A DNA stretch of 11,553 bases. Source: Nitrososphaerota archaeon (GTDB lineage Archaea > Thermoproteota > Nitrososphaeria > Nitrososphaerales > UBA57). The stretch is taken from assembly GCA_022572285.1 (NCBI GenBank), contig JACZWF010000007.1:1-11553 (forward strand), written 5' to 3'. This document shows, piece by piece, positions 5,322-10,699 of this stretch (its first letter is position 1; each line of letters begins with the position of its first letter). Made by a program: the position numbers and the translations under genes. Under the pieces are notes generated by a model. It was not told the DNA's origin, ran no database searches, and saw only the letters and a list, made by a program, of their open reading frames with translations.

Positions 5322-5336
5322 TCATATTATATATGA
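5322..5336. promoter_or_regulatory. Palindromic bidirectional box A
   Basis: tcatat and atatga flank tat, so the TATA reads the same on both strands. It is 28 bases from the plus-strand ATG at 5357 and 21 bases from the minus-strand GTG at 5308. Confidence 0.6.
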
Positions 5337-5356
5337 CAGTCCATGACTGAGAAAAT

Positions 5357-5977
5357 ATGAGAATTGGCTTCCTTGGCACAGGAAACGTCGCATCCCAGTT
5401 GGCTCTTGGGTTGTCCAAGGCAGGCCACGGTGTGAAGTTCGGATCTCGGAATCCAAATGAAGCAAGAGAACGAATCGTGAAGCTGGGGATAGGCTCAGTA
5501 GGCTCTCATTCGGAAGCTTCTGAATTCGGTGAAATCATGATACTTGCGATCCCCTATAGTGCAGTGAGCGAGAGCATTTCGGCAGCTTGGAAGCTTGACG
5601 GAAAGATCATAATAGATGTAACTAATCCGCTAACACCTTCTTTCGATTGGGCGATTGGCTTTACCACTTCGGGAGCGGAGGAAATTGCTAAGCTTCTACC
5701 TGAGGCCCAGATAGTGAAAGCCTTCAACCACGTTTTTGCCGAGAACATGGCCACTGGAAGGTTAGGGCAGGTTGCATTAATGGCACTCGTAGCGGGGGAT
5801 AACGCTGGGGCTAAGCAAGTCGTCATGAGTCTGGCAAGGGACATAGGTTTCGACGCAGTTGATGCAGGACCACTGAAGTCTGCTCGGTATATGGAGGCCT
5901 TGGGCATGCAGCTTATAGCTTTGGGATACGATCAGAAGATGGGGACAGGGATTGGTTTCTCATTTGCAAGGAAGTAA
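5357..5977 (+). CDS. NADPH:F420 oxidoreductase-like protein, 206 aa
   Basis: The protein opens MRIGFLGTGNVASQLALGLS. The GTGNVA loop (residues 7-12) starts a Rossmann fold, and GSRNP (29-33) is the pattern that binds the 2'-phosphate of NADPH in F420-dependent NADP reductases. Further family signs are ILAIPYSAV, IIIDVTNPLTP, and IVKAFNHVFAENM. Length matches the small (about 200 to 220 residue) members. Family members move hydride between NADPH and the deazaflavin F420, but several relatives use other partners, so the exact substrate is inference. F420 occurs in thaumarchaea. The ATG at 5357 is leaderless with a box A at -28. The gene lies alone between GC tracts 4 and 5. Confidence 0.85.
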   Translation: MRIGFLGTGNVASQLALGLSKAGHGVKFGSRNPNEARERIVKLGIGSVGSHSEASEFGEIMILAIPYSAVSESISAAWKLDGKIIIDVTNPLTPSFDWAIGFTTSGAEEIAKLLPEAQIVKAFNHVFAENMATGRLGQVALMALVAGDNAGAKQVVMSLARDIGFDAVDAGPLKSARYMEALGMQLIALGYDQKMGTGIGFSFARK

Positions 5978-6080
5978 CTCTCAGTATAGCTAGCACAGCT
6001 GGATACTACTATGATCTAAATGATACGACTTTCGAGAAGAATGGTTTGTGAGTAGTGGAGTCTAATATAGACGCGCCATA

Positions 6081-6089
6081 GCGCGCGCG
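6081..6089. repeat. GC-alternating tract 5
   Basis: TAGCGCGCGCGG context, in the gap between two convergent genes; acgcgcc lies 5 bases before it. The gap 5978-6173 otherwise holds the hairpin at 6096-6110. Confidence 0.9.
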
Positions 6090-6095
6090 GTAGGT

Positions 6096-6110
6096 CTTAC
6101 GACGCGTAAG
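6096..6110. terminator. Hairpin between convergent genes
   Basis: cttacg (6096-6101) pairs with cgtaag (6105-6110) around a 3-base loop, seven bases after tract 5. It could end transcription from both sides. Confidence 0.4.
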
Positions 6111-6173
6111 TTGACTGCCATTATATAGCCTATCAGGGGAGTGTTGGAGACTAGGAAATCATCACCGTCTACG

Positions 6174-7133
6174 TTATCCGCTAAAGACAGTCCTTACCCC
6201 ATTGAGTATCCGATCCAGATCATTTTGGACATTATCGGTTCTCTCAGGGTGGTTGGCCTTACCAGCGAATCTAATATCGACTTCACTCATGATGTAGGTC
6301 TCCTGAATAGTCATGCCTCTCCCTCCACTCCTCTCAGGCATCTCCTGAACCTTCTCCTCCATACTCCTTACTCTAGTTCCCTTGGAGAGTTGCCCTTCGA
6401 AGAGAACGACAAGCTCCTGGGTTAGTAGAGTTTCAAAGGGGCGTTTATACCATGAGAGTATCAGTATAATGATGAAGAGAGCTCCAGGTATCCAGGTAGG
6501 CACACCTATCCCCGTGATATCTGATGGAATGGCGGAGAGAAGTGGAAGGCTTTGTCCTACCAAACCCTCGGTGAGAGATACTACTACTCCTGCAAATGAA
6601 AGAAGTATGCCGATAATAAGTCCTACTTTGATGCTTCTTGGAGCTGGAATTAAAGGTGGCTTCTTCTCCTTTTTCAATGCAGCCTTTGCTCCGTGGAACC
6701 CACCTTTCATTGACATCACCTCATCCAAGAATTCCTTCTCTTCGCTGTATACCTTGGGTCTGACTGTGTAACCCAGATCCTGGATGAACTCTTCTATCCT
6801 TGCAATTAGCCTCTTTGGATTTGCACCCGAATATTGAAACTCATCGTATGCTCCCCACTTCTTCAACTCCAACTTGCTTGGCCAGGTAAAGGAATCCAGC
6901 TCCTCCTCTGAAAGCTGGATAGGTGATGTGTTGAAGATATCTTCTTCATCATCTTCTTCCCTTAGAATAATGGTTCCTGGTTTCGATGCTATTGTTATTG
7001 GTGCTGGTAGCTCCTCTCTAGCCTTGATTGCAGTCTCAGGTATCGCTAGTTCGCGCCTAAGCGTGTTTCCACATCTTGAGCAGGAGGCGTCTTTCTCTTC
7101 AACGATCTGTTGACATTGAGGGCAGGAGGGCAT
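6174..7133 (-). CDS. Zinc-ribbon membrane protein of unknown function, 319 aa
   Basis: The N-terminus is a zinc ribbon: CPQC at 4-7 and CSRCG at 18-22 give four cysteines. A low-complexity acidic linker (EEDDEED near 59-65) follows. Then a folded cytosolic part (about 82-160) contains a DxxxYSGANPKRLIARIEEF helix. Two hydrophobic segments (about 168-188 and 214-228) form a membrane hairpin with a short outer loop. The C-terminal 90 residues return to the cytosol and start with a strand pair (ELVVLFEGQLSKGTRVRSME). I do not know the family. A zinc ribbon plus two membrane spans is a common archaeal build for uncharacterised proteins. The start is supported by a box A at 7161-7169. It stands alone between GC tracts 5 and 6. 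Confidence 0.8.
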   Translation of the reverse strand: MPSCPQCQQIVEEKDASCSRCGNTLRRELAIPETAIKAREELPAPITIASKPGTIILREEDDEEDIFNTSPIQLSEEELDSFTWPSKLELKKWGAYDEFQYSGANPKRLIARIEEFIQDLGYTVRPKVYSEEKEFLDEVMSMKGGFHGAKAALKKEKKPPLIPAPRSIKVGLIIGILLSFAGVVVSLTEGLVGQSLPLLSAIPSDITGIGVPTWIPGALFIIILILSWYKRPFETLLTQELVVLFEGQLSKGTRVRSMEEKVQEMPERSGGRGMTIQETYIMSEVDIRFAGKANHPERTDNVQNDLDRILNGVRTVFSG

Positions 7134-7160
7134 AGGTCGACAGCAATTTGCCTAGAACTC

Positions 7161-7169
7161 GTATAAATT
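7161..7169 (-). promoter_or_regulatory. Box A of the zinc-ribbon membrane protein
   Basis: aatttatac on the minus strand, about 30 bases before the ATG at 7133. Confidence 0.6.
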
Positions 7170-7180
7170 ATCTAAGATTG

Positions 7181-7225
7181 GTAAGGGTAGTCTAGATAGT
7201 TAACTCGAATTCAGCTTGCCCTTAC
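7181..7225. repeat. 7-bp inverted repeat upstream of the zinc-ribbon gene
   Basis: gtaaggg (7181-7187) pairs with cccttac (7219-7225) over a 31-base loop. It sits just upstream of the box A of the minus-strand gene, so an operator is possible. Confidence 0.3.
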
Positions 7226-7272
7226 GTAGGACCTTTTCTACCAAGAAAGATAGTATCAGGAAAACTAAGGGA

Positions 7273-7364
7273 GTATTTGGAGAGCGATGAGACTAAATCC
7301 AGAAGATTGCTACACCACACGACAAAGTCTGTCTTCATTGAGCATCTGCGCGCGCTCCAAATAC
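7273..7364. repeat. 14-bp inverted repeat enclosing 64 bases, one arm in GC tract 6
   Basis: gtatttggagagcg (7273-7286) pairs with cgcgctccaaatac (7351-7364) at 13 of 14 positions. The right arm begins inside GC tract 6. As RNA it would give a long stem-loop with an inner gaca/tgtc hairpin; as DNA it could be terminal repeats of a tiny element. No target duplication is visible. Confidence 0.6.
7348..7355. repeat. GC-alternating tract 6
   Basis: The 13 bases ATCTGCGCGCGCT around it (7344-7356) equal those around tract 2 (1062-1074). It lies 83 bases before the zinc finger gene. Confidence 0.9.
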
Positions 7365-7397
7365 ATGAAGGGTGTGGAGGCTCCTCTTAGTGATGGA

Positions 7398-7415
7398 GAT
7401 ATAAGGGTGTAAATC
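7398..7415 (+). promoter_or_regulatory. Box A region of the small zinc finger gene
   Basis: Two overlapping candidates are gatataagg (7398-7406) and gtgtaaatc (7407-7415). The second has the usual distance of about 27 bases to the ATG at 7439. Confidence 0.4.
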
Positions 7416-7438
7416 CAATTCCTGTATGAAATTCGGAG

Positions 7439-7600
7439 ATGCCAAAATGCGACCGTTGTGGAAAGATTGTCAATGACGTTCGCAAGCACAAGGCGAGAGG
7501 CAGATGCAATGCCAGGGGGAAAGGGGAGAAAACTAAGGTTGTTGGTCCTCCAACTATCGGCCAGACTGGATATCAATATGAAAGACCGCTTACATATTGA
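7439..7600 (+). CDS. Small zinc finger protein, 53 aa
   Basis: MPKCDRCGKIVNDVRKHKAR is followed by GRCNARGKGEK and ends in a conserved-looking GPPTIGQTGY, then LTY. Cys4, Cys7, His17 and Cys23 form a single C2HC-type finger. The basic middle (KHKARGR, RGKGEKTK) suggests nucleic acid contact. Small finger proteins of this plan recur in thaumarchaeal genomes, from memory; a specific role is not known. The ATG is chosen for the MPKC start and box A spacing. It is flanked by GC tracts 6 and 7, with no operon partner. The gap downstream (7601-7804) holds a hairpin at 7710-7733 and tract 7. Confidence 0.75.
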   Translation: MPKCDRCGKIVNDVRKHKARGRCNARGKGEKTKVVGPPTIGQTGYQYERPLTY

Positions 7601-7709
7601 CTCAAATATAATCCTGAACGTCATGGAACAGAGATGAGGCAGCTGACTCTCACGTATAGAGCATCGTCTCTCGCTCACAGAACCCGGGAGGTAAAGTGAT
7701 TATCTTTGA

Positions 7710-7733
7710 CCAGTTCCAAACTAATAGGACTGG
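7710..7733. terminator. Hairpin between zinc finger and DUF4242 genes
   Basis: ccagttcc (7710-7717) pairs with ggactgg (7727-7733) with one bulged T and a 9-base loop. It is a possible terminator between convergent genes. Confidence 0.35.
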
Positions 7734-7775
7734 AGGATTGGTCGGCTCGATCCCTCTCTACTTCTCGCTGGTCTA

Positions 7776-7783
7776 GCGCGCGC
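7776..7783. repeat. GC-alternating tract 7
   Basis: TAGCGCGCGCAT context, 21 bases beyond the stop end of the DUF4242 gene. Confidence 0.9.
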
Positions 7784-7804
7784 ATGAATTATTCTTGGCT
7801 AAGG

Positions 7805-8041
7805 TCAAGCCGTGGTCTGAACTTCTATAATCCAGTCACAAGTGTAGCCGAGCTTGGCATGATGCTTTTCAACTGCCTCTTTGCTTGGAGCATCTATGAA
7901 GCAGAAGGCTTTATCCTCAGCCCTATTATAGAGGATGTTGATGTGTGCAACACCGAATTCATCCTCGGGCGACTTCTGTAGCTTCATGAAATCTTCGTCA
8001 CTTGCTCCTTTAACGCCATGACTATCGTGGAATTTTGGCAT
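7805..8041 (-). CDS. DUF4242 family protein, 78 aa
   Basis: The sequence MPKFHDSHGVKGASDEDFMK is followed by HINILYNRAEDKAFCFIDAP, then KEAVEKHHAKLGYTCDWIIEV. This is the DUF4242 pattern: a ferredoxin-like fold with a short strand rich in Cys/Phe (KAFCFIDAP) and a final helix with paired His (KHH). Characterised relatives such as SCO4226 of Streptomyces bind nickel as dimers; the His and Cys residues here could do the same, but metal identity is inference. The length is normal. The start is backed by a box A at 8061-8072. GC tracts 7 and 8 lie 21 and 35 bases outside its two ends, making it look like a bounded single-gene unit. Confidence 0.88.
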   Translation of the reverse strand: MPKFHDSHGVKGASDEDFMKLQKSPEDEFGVAHINILYNRAEDKAFCFIDAPSKEAVEKHHAKLGYTCDWIIEVQTTA

Positions 8042-8060
8042 ACCACCGGCGCATTGATGT

Positions 8061-8072
8061 GACTATTTATCT
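8061..8072 (-). promoter_or_regulatory. Box A of the DUF4242 gene
   Basis: agataaatagtc on the minus strand, about 25 bases before the ATG at 8041. GC tract 8 starts 5 bases upstream of it. Confidence 0.6.
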
Positions 8073-8076
8073 TTTA

Positions 8077-8087
8077 GCGCGCGCGCG
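8077..8087. repeat. GC-alternating tract 8
   Basis: TAGCGCGCGCGCG in the divergent gap between the DUF4242 and VOC genes, close to the box A of the former. Confidence 0.9.
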
Positions 8088-8107
8088 TTTCTTCAACTAT
8101 CAATCTT

Positions 8108-8116
8108 CATATACTA
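8108..8116 (+). promoter_or_regulatory. Box A of the VOC gene
   Basis: catatacta is about 25 bases before the ATG at 8136 and so favours that start over the upstream GTG at 8118. Confidence 0.55.
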
Positions 8117-8135
8117 ATTGTGTTCAGGGACAAAT

Positions 8136-8528
8136 ATGCCTGATAAGATTTCACATTTCGAACTACCAGTAAAAGATGTTAACAATTCCAAGAAGTTTTA
8201 CTCCAAAGTCTTTGGTTGGAAGTTCACCAAAGCTCCCATGCCGGACTTTGAGTACTGGTTGATTGACACAGGTTCAAAAGAAGTCCATGGAGGACTGTAC
8301 AAGAAGGATGATCCGAAGCAAGGTCCCGTTAACTATGCATCTGTAAAGTCGCTCGATGCATCATTGAAGAAATTTACCAGCGCGGGCGGGAAGGTTGTAG
8401 TTCCAAAGCAGGAGATACCGGATGTGGGCTGGGTTGCTATAGGAGCTGATCCCGAAGGGAATGCAATAGGCTTTTGGCAGGACAAACCTAAGCAGAATAG
8501 TAGGAAACGGAAGACCAGTCGCAGGTAG
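8136..8528 (+). CDS. VOC superfamily (glyoxalase/bleomycin-resistance-like) protein, 130 aa
   Basis: MPDKISHFELPVKDVNNSKK is followed by FYSKVFGWKF, the signature first beta-alpha-beta-beta-beta unit, with His7 at the usual first metal position. A second unit (VNYASVKSLDASLKKFTSAG) ends in VAIGADPEGNAIGFWQ, where the usual metal-binding Glu (FELxQ) is Gly, so metal-dependent catalysis is doubtful. The family includes glyoxalase I, dioxygenases, epimerases and binding proteins, so no substrate can be named. The last 15 residues are very basic (KPKQNSRKRKTSRR), an unusual tail that could bind nucleic acid. The ATG start is supported by a box A at -25. Confidence 0.85.
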   Translation: MPDKISHFELPVKDVNNSKKFYSKVFGWKFTKAPMPDFEYWLIDTGSKEVHGGLYKKDDPKQGPVNYASVKSLDASLKKFTSAGGKVVVPKQEIPDVGWVAIGADPEGNAIGFWQDKPKQNSRKRKTSRR

Positions 8529-8543
8529 CTAGCTCATAAGGGT

Positions 8544-8556
8544 AGGCTTCTCGCCT
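8544..8556 (+). terminator. Weak hairpin after the VOC gene
   Basis: aggc (8544-8547) pairs with gcct (8553-8556) around 5 bases. The rest of 8557-8726 holds no supportable gene; a 15-codon open stretch at about 8631 is too short to call. Confidence 0.2.
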
Positions 8557-8728
8557 GGGGGACGTTTCTGATCTTCTACTACTTTTCTCTAACGTGTAGT
8601 GAGCGTTCAACCCAGACAGCCAAATAGGAATGACTGAGTGGAAAGAGATACAAGAAATTCTGTATGTTGCCCTATGACCCCAAGTTCCTACACATAGTCA
8701 AAAAATAAGAAGATTATTGTTGGTGAGA

Positions 8729-8756
8729 TTCTTAGAACACATATACTCTAAGAATA
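8729..8756. promoter_or_regulatory. Perfect 9-bp inverted repeat around a box A: candidate operator
   Basis: attcttaga (8729-8737) and tctaagaat (8748-8756) flank acacatatac, which contains the TATA-like catata. A dimeric protein bound here would cover the promoter of the methyltransferase gene, whose ATG is 25 bases beyond the repeat. Confidence 0.5.
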
Positions 8757-8781
8757 TCTGAAATATTGAGAATAGTACGAG

Positions 8782-9249
8782 ATGACCCTTCGCGTATCCT
8801 GGACTCCCACACCATTTGATGTCGTCCGGCAGGCACTACAGCTTGCAAGTGTTGGTCGCAAAGACACTTTATATGATCTAGGTTGTGGAACTGGAAGGGT
8901 GTTGCTGATTGCAATAAAGGAATTTGGGGCCAAGAAGGCCATAGGATACGAGAGTTCAAAAGAACGATGCGACCTTGCTCTGAGGAGGGTTAATAGAGAG
9001 CATCTTCGGGACAAAATATCGATCATGAATAGAGATCTCCTTCATGCAGACCTGGCCGAAGCTTCGGTTATCTTCCTTTATCTCTCGGATAAGGGAAACC
9101 GCCTGCTTAGAAACAAGTTCGAACGGGAGTGCAAGGGTGGAGTGAGAGTCGTTAGTCATCGATTTAAGATGGATCCATGGCCGATTATCGGGACTTGTGG
9201 CGAAGAATATACTTTTCAAACATACCTTTACAAGATTCCAGCCAGATAG
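8782..9249 (+). CDS. Class I SAM methyltransferase, aKMT/FAM173-like, 155 aa
   Basis: The sequence VSWTPTPFDVVRQALQLA precedes motif I YDLGCGTGR (31-39) and the acidic end of strand 2 (GYES, Glu57). NRDL (83-86) and VIFLYLS (97-102) follow. A pre-motif PTP-xxVV segment, a single Rossmann-like domain of about 155 residues and no separate substrate domain match the archaeal broad-specificity protein-lysine methyltransferase aKMT4 and its eukaryotic FAM173 relatives. The protein may therefore methylate lysines on chromatin or other proteins. The substrate is inference. The ATG follows an inverted repeat with an embedded box A, suggesting regulation. It is followed 98 bases on by the winged-helix-like gene. 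Confidence 0.85.
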   Translation: MTLRVSWTPTPFDVVRQALQLASVGRKDTLYDLGCGTGRVLLIAIKEFGAKKAIGYESSKERCDLALRRVNREHLRDKISIMNRDLLHADLAEASVIFLYLSDKGNRLLRNKFERECKGGVRVVSHRFKMDPWPIIGTCGEEYTFQTYLYKIPAR

Positions 9250-9347
9250 GAAATGCTATCGGAGCCTGAATCAGGATGGCCTAAACTGAAAGAGGGCAAT
9301 TAAACCGTTTGGGAAAACGATTTAAGGAAATTGCTAACTCAGCACCG

Positions 9348-9629
9348 ATGATGCCGATCCCCATTGAAGAGGCAAAGAAACTTCAGATTCCTCCCTATAG
9401 CAAAATAGAGGTCAGAATCCTGAATTATCTTGAGGACCGAAAAGATCAAGCACATTCGTATGCTGACATCTTCAAGGGTATTGGCTGGGGCGATGTCGGT
9501 TTAAGGGAACTAGGTCAGAATTTCTCGAGACATCATTTGACGTTAACTGCGATAGAGAAATTAATTGAGAAAGGCCAGCTAAAGAGGGTTGCAGACGATC
9601 AAAATACGGACTATTACTATGTGCAATAG
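9348..9629 (+). CDS. Small hypothetical protein, possible winged helix, 93-106 aa
   Basis: The core, SKIEVRILNYLEDRKDQAHS, then YADIFKGIGW and LTAIEKLIEKGQLKRV, ending DYYYV, has the order of a winged helix: helix, turn, helix, then a basic wing. This suggests a DNA-binding regulator, but no family is recognised. I chose the ATG at 9348 because gatttaagg (9320-9328) gives a box A about 24 bases upstream. A TTG at 9309 would add 13 plausible residues (GKRFKEIANSAP) and is a real alternative. It follows the methyltransferase gene in the same direction and may be its regulator or co-expressed partner. Confidence 0.65.
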   Translation: MMPIPIEEAKKLQIPPYSKIEVRILNYLEDRKDQAHSYADIFKGIGWGDVGLRELGQNFSRHHLTLTAIEKLIEKGQLKRVADDQNTDYYYVQ

Positions 9630-9738
9630 TAATAGACTATTAGTCTCGCAGCATAGAGCCCGGATGGTATTCACTGATGTACCTGCACATCCCTTTTATG
9701 CGTAACACCTGCTGTAGCACATCCATTCCAAACTATCG

Positions 9739-9909
9739 ATGAAACCAAGGCTGATCCGACAAAGGAATCCCAAAGGGCTCTCAGCCGGTTTAGGCATCAT
9801 GCGAAATAATATGCTGGATCTCGGTCCATGGGGTCATGCTAAATGCGCAACGCCGGAAGGAGTTTGTCGGTTTGATTCAGCGCGCGCGCGCGCGTTGCCG
9901 ATCAGTTAG
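9739..9909 (+). pseudogene. Doubtful 56-aa ORF interrupted by GC tract 9
   Basis: The frame reads MKPRLIRQRNPKGLSAGLGI, then MRNNMLDLGPWGH and CATPEGVCRFDS. It then runs through GC tract 9 as Ala-Arg-Ala-Arg-Ala and stops five codons later. The part before the tract looks plausibly coding; the part after does not. I do not recognise it. It may be a gene cut off at the tract like the RNase HI and lamin-tail fragments, or it may be non-coding. The stretch 9630-9738 before it shows only a short palindrome gactattagtc. Confidence 0.25.
9880..9894. repeat. GC-alternating tract 9 (longest, 15 bases)
   Basis: An uninterrupted 15-base GC alternation after gattca. The flanks gcaacg (9847-9852) and cgttgc (9893-9898) could pair across it. 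Confidence 0.95.
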
Positions 9910-9924
9910 TACAATACAGATCGG
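9898..9924. repeat. Inverted repeat next to GC tract 9
   Basis: ccgatc (9898-9903) pairs with gatcgg (9919-9924) over a 15-base loop. Confidence 0.4.
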
Positions 9925-9935
9925 TTAAAGAACCA

Positions 9936-9973
9936 TTACCAGGTACCTATTGATACTAGGTACCTATAGGTAA
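9936..9973. promoter_or_regulatory. Strong 14-bp hairpin containing two AGGTACCT palindromes
   Basis: ttacc 9936-9940 pairs with ggtaa 9969-9973, and aggtaccta 9941-9949 with taggtacct 9957-9965. There is one 3-base bulge (9966-9968) and a 7-base loop. The same bases also form a direct repeat aggtacctat (9941, 9958). It overlaps the likely box A (cctataggt) of the small ORF at 9989, so it may be an operator; a structured RNA is also possible. Confidence 0.6.
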
Positions 9974-9988
9974 CATGGGGTTTGTTAG

Positions 9989-10132
9989 ATGACCGGGATT
10001 AGTAGGGGAAAGTTGCAGAAAAGAGTGTTTGAACAGGTGTATAGCAGGACTAGAGCCAATTATCATGAAATGAACGCACGAGGGTTAGGGGGCCGAGTCA
10101 TAAATAGTGTGAAACATACTATCCAATCATAA
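9989..10132 (+). CDS. Possible small basic protein, 47 aa
   Basis: The frame MTGISRGKLQKRVFEQVYSR continues TRANYHEMNARGLGGRVINS and ends VKHTIQS. It is basic, helix-prone, and without cysteines. Its composition looks coding, but there is no recognised family. The ATG lies about 23 bases after a box A-like cctataggt that overlaps the hairpin at 9936-9973, suggesting control by a repressor. It could be a small DNA-binding protein; that is a guess from charge only. Confidence 0.4.
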   Translation: MTGISRGKLQKRVFEQVYSRTRANYHEMNARGLGGRVINSVKHTIQS

Positions 10133-10184
10133 GAGCACCCATCACCCGACAATAATCCAATTTCTTTTGATCACCAGTCAAAAA

Positions 10185-10193
10185 GTTAAATGG
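10185..10193 (+). promoter_or_regulatory. Box A of the cupredoxin-like gene
   Basis: gttaaatgg is about 29 bases before the ATG at 10218 and supports that start over the longer frame from TTG 10167. Confidence 0.4.
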
Positions 10194-10217
10194 CCTTACA
10201 GCTACTCTTACTTTCGA

Positions 10218-10667
10218 ATGCGCAGAAGTAAGCAAATTCTTACCCTAACCATATCAATGGCTCTTTTCTTTGGAATTTTCATCGCATTGAATCTGAGCTC
10301 GCGCGACGACAATGGTGATGACGATGAATTGGGGGCGGCACTTCAAGATATGATCGACCAAGACATCCAGGAAGTTCAGGTCTCCATATTTGGATCTGTT
10401 ATGTACCCAGCACAAATTACTGTTGAACGAGGAACTAACGTTACCGTAGTCATCTATACAGACAGGAATGCGGTGCTGAAGATATTGAATCACGAGTTCG
10501 AGGTGGAGATTGGACCAGGATCAATAGTAACCCTACCCTTTGACGCCTCTATTGCAGGGAATTACCACCTCGAATTGCACTTCCCGATCCCGCCGGAGCA
10601 GGCCGGTAGCGAGGCAGCGATCTTGCTTTCGGAACCCATTCGAATAGGCACTATAGTTGTTCAATAG
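10218..10667 (+). CDS. Membrane-anchored cupredoxin-like domain protein, 149 aa
   Basis: After MRRSK a hydrophobic stretch (7-25) anchors the protein, followed by an acidic linker (SSRDDNGDDDE). Residues about 52-125 have the strand pattern of a cupredoxin fold: VSIFGSVMYPAQITVERGTN, VTVVIYTD, LNHEFEVEIGPG, LPFDASIAGNYHLELHF. His92 sits where the first copper ligand usually lies. The later Cys, His and Met ligands are not in place (GNYHLELHFPI has no Cys), so a normal type 1 copper site is unlikely. Expected location is the outer face of the membrane. The ATG at 10218 is chosen over the TTG at 10167 because it gives the anchor at once and has a box A at -29. Fold assignment is moderate. Confidence 0.65.
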   Translation: MRRSKQILTLTISMALFFGIFIALNLSSRDDNGDDDELGAALQDMIDQDIQEVQVSIFGSVMYPAQITVERGTNVTVVIYTDRNAVLKILNHEFEVEIGPGSIVTLPFDASIAGNYHLELHFPIPPEQAGSEAAILLSEPIRIGTIVVQ

Positions 10668-10699
10668 CAACTAAAAATTGGTACCCAATCATAAGGCAA

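Noticed and set aside
6119..6425. TATA-like attatata and an open plus-strand frame after 6141
   Set aside because: The frame is antisense to the C-terminal part of the zinc-ribbon membrane protein and has no protein-like features.
7287..7412. 41-codon plus-strand frame running through GC tract 6
   Set aside because: No promoter at a sensible distance and no recognisable protein; it lies within the 14-bp inverted repeat unit.
7675..7785. 36-codon minus-strand frame starting in GC tract 7 after the DUF4242 gene
   Set aside because: Very hydrophilic, contains the hairpin at 7710-7733, and has no sign of conservation or ribosome binding site.
8631..8678. 15-codon frame MTEWKEIQ...
   Set aside because: Too short to support; could be a remnant but no homology is visible.
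10300..10305. CGCGCG inside the cupredoxin-like gene as a tenth tract
   Set aside because: Only six bases, inside an intact coding frame and without the TAG flank; counted as chance.
10123..10695. 11-base direct repeat ccaatcataag at 10123 and 10685
   Set aside because: Short, A/T-rich and overlapping a stop codon in one copy; likely chance.
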